The notes under the pieces are model-generated. The model was not told where the DNA came from. It ran no database searches and was given only the letters and a program-made list of their open reading frames with translations. Below, piece after piece: positions 1 to 7,464 of a stretch of DNA of 64,000 nucleotides; position 1 is the stretch's first letter; each line of letters begins with the position of its first letter. The stretch comes from Cyclobacteriaceae bacterium (GTDB lineage Bacteria > Bacteroidota > Bacteroidia > Cytophagales > Cyclobacteriaceae). The DNA is taken from contig JAFIEV010000087.1 in assembly GCA_020832305.1 (NCBI GenBank), positions 1 through 64,000 of the forward strand, read 5' to 3'. The position numbers and the translations under genes were made by a program.

Positions 1-67
1 CATATGACAGGCTGAAAATGTTGCTGAATTACACAAATTACCTTATTAAAAATCTTGTAAATAGAAC

Positions 68-99
68 AAACCAGCCGTATGCTACATATGGCTGGTTTT
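68..99 (+). terminator. Intrinsic terminator-like hairpin
   Basis: A 14-bp imperfect stem (AAACCAGCC at 68-76 pairs with GGCTGGTTT at 90-98, continued by TATG/CATA) with a 3-nt loop is followed by TTTT and an AT-rich stretch. It probably ends a gene lying left of the window; I could not assign any coding function to bases 1-67. Confidence 0.6.
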
Positions 100-130
100 A
101 AAATTAAATTTAATAGAGAGTTTTTAAGCA

Positions 131-504
131 GGCCCTAATTAAAACCTATAAGGTTGGAAAAACCTTATAGGTTGAATCTGCATTTTAAAGGACTTTGGCT
201 ACCGGCAGGTGACAGAGGCAGGTGACGGGGCCCATGAAGAATTATTGCTGGAGGTAGTTTCACAAACCGAAGGCTATATGTATATTTATACGGTCCCGAA
301 TTCAAACGGAATTCGGGAAAGATTTGATCCCGTTTGGGAAAACGGGATCGACGATATCACCATGCATAGAGCAGGCAGGCCATCACCCAGACCCACTCAC
401 AGATACTGGCAGTCTATGACTACTATCCCTTTGGTATGGCATGGAACAACCCAATGAATCAATTGGATGTGCCGGTGAATAAGTACCTCTACCAAGGGAA
501 GGAA
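131..504 (+). repeat. Rhs core direct repeat, copy A (5'-shortened)
   Basis: Starts with the AACCTATAAGGTT...AACCTTATAGGTT palindrome (143-173) and continues through the conserved Rhs core to the GKE codons. The same block recurs at 2361-2896, 4616-5129 and 7447-7982. This copy lacks the upstream 190-bp part (GGCACG palindrome and GGGTC-TGT-GACCC hairpin) seen in the other three, and carries 20 extra bases near 373-392. Confidence 0.85.
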
Positions 505-1320
505 TACCAAGATGACATAGGATTGGATATTTTTGATTTCCATGCCAGGGCTTATGACCCAATAATAGTAAAGACTTGGCAACAAGATCCAATGTCCAAT
601 CTATATTACAGCCATTCTCCTTATAGCTGGTTGAAAGGGAATCCCCTTAGATATATAGACCCTACAGGAATGGTTATTGATGACTACTACAACAGAAAAG
701 GAGAGTTTATATATAGAGATAATAAAGTTACAGACAATATAATGATAGTTAATGAAACAGGGGAAGCATTAGCAAGTTTGGTAAAGGATAATGGAACAGA
801 GGATTATCAGAATGTATTAGAATCAAATAGTGTAGGGATAAATGAAGCTAAAATTAGTGAAGAAGCGGCTTCTAAAGTATTCACTGATATTTTGGATAAA
901 ATGCCAGATGTAGATGTTGGCAAATTGCATAATGGGAAAGTATCCATTTACAACGGCGGCTCGGCTCCAGGCGGGGACCCTGCTGGTGCTAATGATCCAG
1001 AAAGGCCTTCTGGGCTGGCTAATACGGCAGTAAAAGGAGTAACGAGTTTTAGAGGCGAAGCTTCAGAGGGAACTATAAAGGTAACGGTTAACTTTACAAG
1101 ACAAAACAACTCAGAACTTGGAACAGTTTCCAATGTTCAAAATGCTCTTGGTGTTCATGAATTCCAAGGTCATGGGGAGAAAAGGTTTGCTATTGGAGGT
1201 GGAAAGCACTCTGAGGCCTATAAATTACAAGAGCGTCATCCGAGCTGGAAAAAAACTACGCCAGATTTTAAGAGGGACATGAAGATAAGAAAAAATCAAC
1301 TTTTAAAGATCGGTGACTAA
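209..1320 (+). pseudogene. Rhs toxin C-terminal cassette 1, HExxxH tip, frameshifted
   Basis: This is the C-terminal end of an Rhs/YD-repeat protein, with the DYYPFGMAW core, the GKE...YDFHARAYDP segment and the YIDPTGM junction, followed by a unique tip. Compared with the sister copies, 20 extra bases near 373-392 throw the core out of frame: the first part runs 209-457 and the second 436-1320. The tip, after the DPTGM junction, has H-E-F-Q-G-H (residues 241-246 counted from base 436) and a GGGKHSEAY segment, which suggests a metal-dependent enzyme of the Rhs tip families. The stop codon overlaps the start of the immunity-like gene (TAATG). GTG 209 is only the first possible start; no large N-terminal Rhs body precedes it, so the cassette is an orphan and probably silent. 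Confidence 0.8.
295..349 (+). repeat. In-frame double palindrome in Rhs core (copy A)
   Basis: Two adjacent perfect inverted repeats lie inside the coding core: CCCGAATTC/GAATTCGGG (295-317, 9-bp stem) and GATCCCGTTT/AAACGGGATC (326-349, 10-bp stem, 4-nt loop). They replace the segment that encodes [12 protein letters not shown] in the copy at 4959-4994, changing its length by 21 nt and keeping the frame. The conserved FFDD motif is reduced to DD. Confidence 0.85.
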
Positions 1321-1910
1321 TGAAGAAATTTATTTTTGTTTTTGTATTATTTTCATGTTCTGGGAACTCGCAGAACAGCAAAAAGGAAAGCAACACCCCT
1401 GATTTTGTAAATATTGAGCTAACACATATTCATGTTAATCAGTATCAAAACGATTCATTGAATTTAATACGGCCTTATACTCTTCCTATATTGTATTTCG
1501 AGTTAAAAGCTATCAATTACTCGGATGAAAACTTAACTATGGTCATTAATTCCTCTGATATTGATATTGAGCCACAAAAATTGGTAGCCGAATTTAGTTA
1601 TTTAGGTAAATTGGATACGATATTAATAATGGATTTTGAGACATCAAAAACGTTCAAATTCCATTCTCATGACACTACATATTTTACTGTGAATGGAATT
1701 TTACATGAAAAATTAAATTCAAACAATTCAACTAATGAAATTGGAGTAATAAAGGAAATTGTATCAACAGTTGAATTGTATTATCTACCATCCTTATTTG
1801 ATACTTTATACATTGAAAAAAGTGAGATAATAACAGATACCATTTATATAAGAAAGAGTTCTGATTTTAGTATTACCTTCAGAGATCCAGACGACACAAC
1901 AATAGAATAA
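1320..1910 (+). CDS. Putative immunity lipoprotein of Rhs cassette 1
   Basis: The 196-residue protein starts with a short lipoprotein signal (MKKFIFVFVLFSCSG, Cys at about residue 13), so it should be anchored in an envelope membrane. The rest is a beta-rich chain without a domain I recognise. Its ATG overlaps the stop of the upstream toxin reading frame by one base, the typical arrangement of a toxin followed by its immunity gene. The role as immunity protein is inferred from position only. Low GC and the lack of similarity to the other three putative immunity genes fit the usual diversity of such partners. Confidence 0.6.
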   Translation: MKKFIFVFVLFSCSGNSQNSKKESNTPDFVNIELTHIHVNQYQNDSLNLIRPYTLPILYFELKAINYSDENLTMVINSSDIDIEPQKLVAEFSYLGKLDTILIMDFETSKTFKFHSHDTTYFTVNGILHEKLNSNNSTNEIGVIKEIVSTVELYYLPSLFDTLYIEKSEIITDTIYIRKSSDFSITFRDPDDTTIE

Positions 1911-1921
1911 GTCAATAAGTG

Positions 1922-2045
1922 TCATCCCCCATAGTCCTTCGTTTCCGCCAAAGGCGGACAGGTGAAACGAGGGCTCACGATATGGCGATTGAATCGTCAA
2001 AATAAGAAAACAAATGGAAACCCGTTCAGAGATGGTTGGGCTTTT
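1922..2045. repeat. Palindromic intergenic block Z, copy 1
   Basis: Contains the nested inverted repeat CGTTTC...GAAACG around TCCGCC-AAA-GGCGGA (1936-1973), then sequence shared with 4106-4211, including the text GAGATGGTTGGGCTTTTTTAATGCG. It sits between the immunity gene of cassette 1 and the regulator remnant. A shorter relative lies at 10212-10247. Confidence 0.65.
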
Positions 2046-2126
2046 TTAATGCGCCAGTTTTTGCACATACCTTTTAGTGATGAAAGCGTCCAAGAATGTT
2101 TTTACCAGGTGTTTATCCTCATTTCC
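2046..2126 (-). pseudogene. 3' remnant of a Cro/C1-type regulator gene
   Basis: Read on the minus strand, this stretch encodes GNEDKHLVKTFLDAF and ends KLAH-stop. It is almost the same as the last 27 codons of the regulator at 4212-4538, which ends NLTH. The rest of the gene is missing; the next bases belong to a different repeat block (X). It therefore marks a deletion or recombination join in the cassette array. Confidence 0.75.
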
Positions 2127-2345
2127 CCTCTCGCACTTTTGTAAAGTGTGAGATTAAGAAAGATTGTTTTAAATAAATATTCAAGTATTCATTTTCTACC
2201 TAAACACGCATTTGCAATGCGTGCTGCTAAAAATATGAGAGCTCGACCTGGTTTGGCCGGAGTTTTCAACCCTACAAAGCCGCCACGTTTTTCTGAAAGA
2301 AGTCTTTAAATTTTTTATTAGTAAGCATTTTATCGATGAGTTTGA
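2127..2345. repeat. Intergenic block X, copy 1
   Basis: This about 220-bp block begins with a TCGCACTT-TTGT-AAGTGTGA hairpin, contains CACGCATT-TGC-AATGCGTG (around 2204-2222), and goes on to GGAGTTTTCAACCCTACAAA and AAGAAGTCTTTAAA. The same order is found at 6579-6815, and the first part again at 8953-9055. It has no coding potential that I can support. Confidence 0.75.
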
Positions 2346-2360
2346 AGATTGTTTAACTCT

Positions 2361-2896
2361 CCAATGGCACGTGTTTAGCGCAGCGTAACGCGTGCCTCCC
2401 CGATCTTTAATGATTTCCGTTCTTCAAACTTTAAAAATGAAGCAGGGTCTGTGACCCGGTGTTGATAGGAAAATCTTCATCCTGACTAATGTTGGCATTT
2501 CTGTGGTTTGTGTCTTATTGAAACGCTTTTATGTATCTGAAAACAATTAATTAAAACCTATAAGGTTGGAAAAACCTTATAGGTTGAATCTGCATTTTAA
2601 AGGACTTTGGCTACCGGCAGGTGACAGAGGCAGGTGACGGGGCCCATGAAGAATTATCGCTGGAGGTAGTTTCACAAACCGAAGGCTATATGTATATTTA
2701 TACGGTCCCGAATTCAAACGGAATTCGGGAAAGATTTGATCCCGTTTGGGAAAACGGGATCGACGATATCACCATCACCCAGACCCACTCGCAGATACTG
2801 GCAGTCTACGACTACTACCCCTTTGGCATGGCCTGGAACAACCCGCTGGATCAGATGGATGTGCCGGTGAATAAGTTTCTGTATCAAGGAAAAGAA
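2361..2896 (+). repeat. Rhs cassette direct repeat, copy B (full length)
   Basis: Full repeat unit of about 535 bp. It begins CCAATGGCACG with an imperfect palindrome ending CGCGTGCC, then the GGGTC-TGT-GACCC hairpin (2445-2457), the AACCTATAAGGTT palindrome (2555-2585), and the Rhs core to the GKE codons. It is nearly identical to copies C and D, and identity stops where the toxin-specific part begins. Confidence 0.88.
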
Positions 2897-3754
2897 CTCC
2901 AAAGCGAGCTGGATCTAAACTGGCTGGATTATGGGGCGAGGATGTATCAAGCAGATTTGGGTAGGTGGATGGCTGTGGATCCGTTGGCAGATAGATATTA
3001 CAAGTTTAGCCCTTACGTATATGTTGGAAACAGTCCAATAATTGCAATTGATCCTGATGGAAAGAGAATACTTTTTGTTAATGGGTATTGGATGGATAAT
3101 TGGATCGGAAGAAACATTATTGGCTCTTCCTCACCAGGAAAAGGTTATTGGGGAGGAGGGTTTACAGGTGCTGCTCAGCGATTCTTCAATGATTATTCAT
3201 CTGTTTCAGATGCAAATTATATTGACGGCTCATCTAGTTGGGGTGGGGATATGTCTGGTAGCGACAGAGAAAAGGCAGGATACGCCTATGCAAAATATTA
3301 CTACAGTTCCCTAGTTGATGGTCTTGGAGAAGATGAAACATTTAAACTGGTAACCCATAGTGAAGGAGGTGCTTATGGCGCAGGAGTTGCGAGATACTTA
3401 ATTGAACGAGGGCATAATGTTGAAACGATACTGCATTTATCTACTGATGAAGCAGATGAATTTGATAATCCAGGAAACACAACAACCTATCAATTAGGTT
3501 ATGGCGGAGATTGGGTTACAGGAAATAAAGAAGTAGCCGGAGCGGATGTATTTGGTGTGGTTGACAAATTTTCAAAGAGATCTGATAAAGTGAAATATGC
3601 ACATGGATCGACTAAGGGAGCAGGTGTGTTCAAGGATGTCAAAGCGATGTTAAAGGCTGCTAGTTCCGGAGCAACTGGTGTGAATGTTACAGAAACTAGT
3701 AGTGGAATTAAGTTTGAGTTTATTAGAACAAAAAATGATGATGAGAAAAAATAG
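2621..3754 (+). CDS. Orphan Rhs C-terminal cassette 2 with lipase-like toxin tip
   Basis: The 377-residue frame holds the Rhs core ([35 protein letters not shown]...[23 protein letters not shown]) and the IAIDPDGK junction at about residue 148, then a unique tip. The tip has V-T-H-S-E-G-G around Ser247, a serine nucleophile elbow like that of alpha/beta-hydrolase lipases (usually GHSMGG), with HLSTDEADEF and AHGST segments that could provide the acid and histidine. A lipase or phospholipase toxin is therefore likely. No N-terminal Rhs shell is present; the first start is a GTG inside the conserved repeat, so expression as a stand-alone protein is doubtful. The membrane protein gene downstream overlaps its end and should be its immunity gene. 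Confidence 0.7.
   Translation: MTEAGDGAHEELSLEVVSQTEGYMYIYTVPNSNGIRERFDPVWENGIDDITITQTHSQILAVYDYYPFGMAWNNPLDQMDVPVNKFLYQGKELQSELDLNWLDYGARMYQADLGRWMAVDPLADRYYKFSPYVYVGNSPIIAIDPDGKRILFVNGYWMDNWIGRNIIGSSSPGKGYWGGGFTGAAQRFFNDYSSVSDANYIDGSSSWGGDMSGSDREKAGYAYAKYYYSSLVDGLGEDETFKLVTHSEGGAYGAGVARYLIERGHNVETILHLSTDEADEFDNPGNTTTYQLGYGGDWVTGNKEVAGADVFGVVDKFSKRSDKVKYAHGSTKGAGVFKDVKAMLKAASSGATGVNVTETSSGIKFEFIRTKNDDEKK
2707..2761 (+). repeat. In-frame double palindrome in Rhs core (copy B)
   Basis: Same two stems as at 295-349, without change: a 9-bp EcoRI-centred hairpin (2707-2729) and a 10-bp GATCCCGTTT hairpin (2738-2761). The encoded peptide is VPNSNGIRERFDPVWENGI in place of the native [12 protein letters not shown]. 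Confidence 0.85.
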
Positions 3755-4067
3755 CACTTTGCTGGTTGTCATAAATATAGTACTGGTATTGCTTGGAATC
3801 AGTATATTGTATTTTATATCAATGTTTTGGATGGGTAGCAAGGAAGAGTACGATGATTTAGTTAACAATTCTTACTGGTCATTTTTTGCCAATAGACTGC
3901 TCTTTAATATTCTCGTCGGACTCGTGTTTATTGGGTTTGTAGGTGCAATTAACTGGCTAGTCAAGAAAATAACAAAATCTGAAATGAGAGTGTGGAAAGT
4001 GCTAATAATCGGCTTTTTGATATTTATCATCTGTTCGATTGTCTTTATTTCTATACAATTGTCTTAA
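3735..4067 (+). CDS. Putative immunity membrane protein of Rhs cassette 2
   Basis: Begins at one of three consecutive ATG codons (3735, 3738, 3741), overlapping the toxin 3' end by about 20 nt. The roughly 110-residue product has three strongly hydrophobic segments, near residues 8-30, 48-70 and 84-106, with short polar loops, so it is an integral membrane protein. A membrane-embedded immunity protein fits a lipase-like toxin that attacks membranes, but the assignment rests on gene order. No family recognised. An in-frame TTG at 3684 would add residues with no clear role. Confidence 0.6.
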   Translation: MMMRKNSTLLVVINIVLVLLGISILYFISMFWMGSKEEYDDLVNNSYWSFFANRLLFNILVGLVFIGFVGAINWLVKKITKSEMRVWKVLIIGFLIFIICSIVFISIQLS

Positions 4068-4105
4068 TAACTGGTGATTATAAAATTTCAAATACCCCCC
4101 CACAT

Positions 4106-4143
4106 CCCTCGTTTCTGCCAAAGGCGTACAGGTGCAACGAGGG
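4106..4143. repeat. Palindrome of block Z, copy 2
   Basis: CCCTCGTT (4106-4113) pairs with AACGAGGG (4136-4143) around TGCCAAAGGCGTACAGGTGC. It matches 1936-1973 in layout and sequence and is followed by the same text leading into the regulator gene end. Confidence 0.65.
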
Positions 4144-4211
4144 CACTTGAGAAGGGCAGTTGCATCGCCAAAGAAACAAATGGAAGCCTGACCAGAGATG
4201 GTTGGGCTTTT

Positions 4212-4538
4212 TTAATGCGTCAGATTCTGCACATGCCTTTTGATGATGAAAGCATCCAGAAAGGTTTTGACCAAGTGTTTGTCTTCATTTCCGAACTGTT
4301 CCACTTCTTTGAACTGCCTGAGCAGTTCTTTGTCGGTGAGTTGGGCAGAGGCAGCTTCGTTCTGGCTGCCGTTCATAAGGTAGTCGGTGGTGGTGTGCAG
4401 TTCTTGAGCCAGGCGTTGGAGTACCGAAGACGGGTTGGACTTCTGCGTCTCATATCTTCCGATCTGTATACAGGTCAGCCCCGCTTTTATGGCCAGTTCC
4501 TGCTGGGTCATTTTTTCTTTGTCTTTAATTCTTTCCAC
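4212..4538 (-). CDS. Cro/C1-type (XRE) helix-turn-helix regulator, N-terminus possibly shortened
   Basis: A 108-residue protein with a DNA-binding helix-turn-helix near residues 8-55 (KMTQQELAIKAGL, then QIGRYETQKSNPSSVLQRLAQEL) and a helical C-terminal part. This is the standard XRE fold, which normally represses its own or a neighbouring promoter. Only about nine residues precede the MTQQELA segment, fewer than usual, and the only start in place is GTG, so helix 1 may be cut short or the true start lies upstream. It is the only minus-strand gene in the toxin array. A remnant of the same gene is at 2046-2126. Confidence 0.65.
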   Translation of the reverse strand: MERIKDKEKMTQQELAIKAGLTCIQIGRYETQKSNPSSVLQRLAQELHTTTDYLMNGSQNEAASAQLTDKELLRQFKEVEQFGNEDKHLVKTFLDAFIIKRHVQNLTH

Positions 4539-4615
4539 TATAGCCAGGTAACAAAACCATAAATTCCCATTGGATCATGTATGAAAAGACAAAGACGTAT
4601 AAAAAAGCCATTCTC

Positions 4616-5129
4616 CAATGGCACGTGTTTAGCGCAGCGTAACGCGTGTCTCCCCGATATTTGATAACTTTCATTCTTCAAACTTTAAATATAAAGCAGG
4701 GTCTGTGACCCGGTGTTGATAGGAAAATATTCAACCAGGCTATGGTTGGCATTTCTGTGGTTTGTGTCTTATTGAAACGCTTTTATGTATCTGAAAATAA
4801 TTAATTAAAACCTATAAGGTTGGAAAAACCTTATAGGTTGAATCTGCATTTTAAAGGACTTTGGCTACCGGCAGGTGACAGAGGCAGGTGACGGTGCCCA
4901 TGAAGAATTATCGCTGGGGGTAGTTTCACAAACCGAAGGCTACATGTATATTTATACGGCTAATGAGACCATGGAAGATTTGAACATTTTCTTCGACGAT
5001 ATCACCATCACCCAGACCCACTCGCAGATACTGGCAGTCTACGATTACTACCCTTTCGGTATGGCATGGAACAACCCACTGAATCAATTGGATGTGCCGG
5101 TGAATAAGTACCTATACAACGGAAAAGAA
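4616..5129 (+). repeat. Rhs cassette direct repeat, copy C (without double palindrome)
   Basis: Same unit as copies B and D, with the GGGTC-TGT-GACCC hairpin at 4699-4711 and the AACCTATAAGGTT palindrome at 4809-4839. It is the only copy that has the ancestral-looking 36-bp coding segment (4959-4994) with FFDD instead of the double palindrome. Confidence 0.88.
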
Positions 5130-5867
5130 CTCCAAGATGAATTAGGACTAGATTGGTTGGATTACGGGGCACGGATGTATGATGCGAGTTTGGGAAGGTG
5201 GTTGGCTGTTGATCCTGCGGCTGAGCTTGGGAGAAGATGGTCTCCCTATACTTATGCGTTTGACAATCCTGTAAGGTTCTTAGATCCGGATGGAATGTGG
5301 CCGGGACCAGGAGGCAATATTTTCGCACTGGAAGCACAAAGGACTGTTGATGCGATTAAAAATTCTGGTGTAGGGAAAGCAATTGGTAAAACTCTTGATT
5401 CGACTGGAGAGGTTGTGCATTCTATAGGCAATACAGTTGTTAATGCAGCAATCGCAGTAGGAAAGTTTGCAGCCGAACATGAAATAGTGTTTGCAGGAGG
5501 GGCTTTGATTGTTATTAATAACAAACCCACAGATTTTGCTACTGATCCTGCAACTGTAAATGGCAATGCTAAAGAAATTATTGATACAGACGGTCTACCA
5601 GGTCCAGGAGTGATGAATTCAAAAATTGATTCTAAGATGGTGGAACAGGTTGCAAAAGCAGGGGCTGATGCATTTGCCTCTGTAGTAGATGTGGTTGACG
5701 ATTTAAAATCCACTAATACTTCGAAATCTACAAGTTACAACACTTCCAAAATAAGCTCACCTGATAGGACTAGCAAATCAGATTCAGTCTATACTTATAC
5801 ATCCCAACCTGATGGTAAAGGAGGTTGGGAAATAACAGATTCGACAAAAGTTAAATCAGGTTTTTAA
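4875..5867 (+). CDS. Orphan Rhs C-terminal cassette 3, unknown toxin tip
   Basis: The 330-residue frame contains the intact Rhs core with [48 protein letters not shown] and RWLAVDP, and the junction [10 protein letters not shown] near residue 135. The tip of about 190 residues is rich in Ala, Val and Ser/Thr, with a hydrophobic stretch ([11 protein letters not shown]) and a low-complexity Ser/Thr/Lys tail. I recognise no catalytic motif. It is the only one of the four cores with the native FFDD motif. GTG 4875 lies within the repeat and there is no Rhs shell, so it is an orphan cassette. The lipoprotein gene 13 nt downstream is the likely immunity gene. Confidence 0.65.
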   Translation: MTEAGDGAHEELSLGVVSQTEGYMYIYTANETMEDLNIFFDDITITQTHSQILAVYDYYPFGMAWNNPLNQLDVPVNKYLYNGKELQDELGLDWLDYGARMYDASLGRWLAVDPAAELGRRWSPYTYAFDNPVRFLDPDGMWPGPGGNIFALEAQRTVDAIKNSGVGKAIGKTLDSTGEVVHSIGNTVVNAAIAVGKFAAEHEIVFAGGALIVINNKPTDFATDPATVNGNAKEIIDTDGLPGPGVMNSKIDSKMVEQVAKAGADAFASVVDVVDDLKSTNTSKSTSYNTSKISSPDRTSKSDSVYTYTSQPDGKGGWEITDSTKVKSGF

Positions 5868-5880
5868 GTTGAAATTTGCT

Positions 5881-6570
5881 ATGAAAAAATATTATTTGAT
5901 TCTTATTATATTAAGTATTGCTTGTAGCGATAGGGAAAAGGTACTAGAATTTTATGATGATGGCACCGTATTTAAGTCATACTATATTAGGAATGGTGAA
6001 TTTAATGGAGAGTATTTAGAGTACTATAAAAATGGAAATATTAAAATTCAGGGTAATTTTGAAAGCAATGTTGCTAATGGAACATTCAAAGAGTTTTCAA
6101 TTGATGGGAAGTTAATAAAGAAAGGAAATTATGTTGATAATAAAGCAATTGGATGGTTTGAATATTATGAAAACGGATCATTAAGAATGAAAAGACATTA
6201 TATTCTGAAAGATAATCAATCTATCCTTAACCAATATATTATTTATGACAAATCAAAAAATATAGTAAAGGATTCAAGTAATTATGTTTCAATTGCAAAA
6301 ACAAATATTGATAATAGATATGTTTTAAGACTTGAAGCCTCTATGTTCAAGAGTGATTATATGGAAGTACTTGTCGGATATTTTGACGATAATTTTAGAC
6401 CTTTAAATCAAACATTAATCGATACAATTAAGGTAAAAGGAAATCCTGAAGTAGTTGTGGAGATACTAGATAAAGAGAAAATTATTGTTTGTGACATTTT
6501 GGAATTTGATTCAATACGTCAAAACAGATTTATCTATGTTGACCCACTCGCTGACTTTAGTGATATATGA
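5881..6570 (+). CDS. YwqK/MORN-repeat lipoprotein, putative immunity protein of cassette 3
   Basis: ATG 5881 gives 229 residues with a lipoprotein signal (LILIILSIACSD, Cys about residue 15). Residues about 20-120 show repeated strands of the YwqK/MORN type (YDDGTVFKSYYIRNGEFNG, YYKNGNIKIQGNF, YYENGSLRMKRHY). Such repeats occur in proteins annotated as YwqK-family antitoxins, so immunity to the tip of cassette 3 is plausible. The gene follows the toxin stop by 13 nt. A TTG at 5869 would extend it by four residues but spoils the signal peptide. It is very AT-rich, as is common for immunity genes. Confidence 0.65.
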   Translation: MKKYYLILIILSIACSDREKVLEFYDDGTVFKSYYIRNGEFNGEYLEYYKNGNIKIQGNFESNVANGTFKEFSIDGKLIKKGNYVDNKAIGWFEYYENGSLRMKRHYILKDNQSILNQYIIYDKSKNIVKDSSNYVSIAKTNIDNRYVLRLEASMFKSDYMEVLVGYFDDNFRPLNQTLIDTIKVKGNPEVVVEILDKEKIIVCDILEFDSIRQNRFIYVDPLADFSDI

Positions 6571-6578
6571 CTCCACCG

Positions 6579-6815
6579 CCCTCACGCGCTTTTGTAAAGC
6601 GTGCGACAAAGAAAGATTGTTATAAGTCATATGCCATAAAAATTCAAGTAACCATATTCCACCAAACCGCGGATTTGCAATGCGTGCTGCTGAATGAAAG
6701 AATGCCAAGCAGGGAATGTCCGGAGTTTTCAACCCTACAAAGCGGCCACATTTTTTTTAAAGAAGTCTTTAAACTTTTTATTGGCAAGCATTTTATCCAT
6801 GTGTTTAAAGATAGT
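6579..6815. repeat. Intergenic block X, copy 2
   Basis: Second copy of the block at 2127-2345: CTCACGCGCTT-TTGT-AAAGCGTG hairpin, TTTGCAATGCGTGCTGCT (around 6672), GGAGTTTTCAACCCTACAAA, then AAGAAGTCTTTAAA. It joins directly to a fragment of an Rhs gene body. Confidence 0.75.
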
Positions 6816-6879
6816 TTGTTGTTTGTTGTCACAACGAGCTCTTAGCTCTGAACTTTTTTTCACCAAGCTCAAAAAATCT

Positions 6880-7464
6880 GTGAAAACAGGTAATGACACT
6901 ACCCATACTTATTATGCGGGAGCTATACAATACACTAAAACCCCGGCAGATCAGGAGCCCGTCCCGGACTTTATGATGACCGATGAGGGCAGGGTAGCAT
7001 TTAGCGAAACCACAGAGGGATTAAAGGGAACCTATCAATACTTTATCAAAGACCATTTGGGCAACAACCGGGTATTGTTTACTACTGAAACGACCACCAC
7101 TGTAATACAGGCGGGCATGGAGCCAGAAAACGCAAGCCAGGAAATGCAGCTTTTCAGCAATATAGAAGAAACCCGTCAGTTGGATGTACTTTTTAACCAT
7201 ACCGATGAAGGCAGGTATGCGGCCAGGCTCAATGGTGCAGATGGCAAAAATGTAGGCCCTGCCACCGCCATTAAGGTTATGCCCGGCGATACGATAAGGA
7301 TGCAGACCTATGCCATGTACCTGGGCAAGCCCAAGAACAAAAACCTGTTATCGGCAGGGTTGGGTGCTGCCCTGGCTTCGGCTTACGGATATGTACCCGG
7401 ATTACCGGAGACAAGTGTAATTAAAGAATTTTTTGAAGAAGCTATCCCAATGGCACGTGTTTAG
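6880..7464 (+). pseudogene. Rhs gene body fragment (last YD repeat, DHLGN motif and jelly-roll-like insert)
   Basis: The open frame encodes NDTTHTYYAGAIQY, then the Rhs hallmark YFIKDHLGNNRVLF, then the domain that precedes the core in Bacteroidota Rhs proteins (GMEPENASQEMQLF, TRQLDVLFNHT, AARLNGADGKNVGP, KVMPGDTIRMQTYAMYLG). It stops at 7462-7464, just inside repeat copy D, where EEAI runs into the CCAATGGCACG palindrome. Its normal continuation (LNYILFDKD...QVTEAG) is missing, and the core restarts only at about 7686. It is a stranded piece of the parent gene, with no sign of a start codon that fits. Confidence 0.75.

Noticed and set aside
1-67. Open frame at the left edge (YDRLKMLLNYTNY...)
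   Set aside because: It runs through the terminator hairpin at 68-99 and stops inside it; too short and without a recognisable motif to be called the end of a gene.
4074-4562. Plus-strand open frame of 162 codons
   Set aside because: It is the antisense of the XRE regulator gene (4212-4538) and of the block Z palindrome; its product shows no known motif, and the minus-strand frame has a clear helix-turn-helix.
5252-5713. Minus-strand frame of 153 codons inside Rhs cassette 3
   Set aside because: It is antisense to an intact Rhs tip, with a biased Ser/Thr/Pro composition expected from the opposite strand; no motif or start context supports it.
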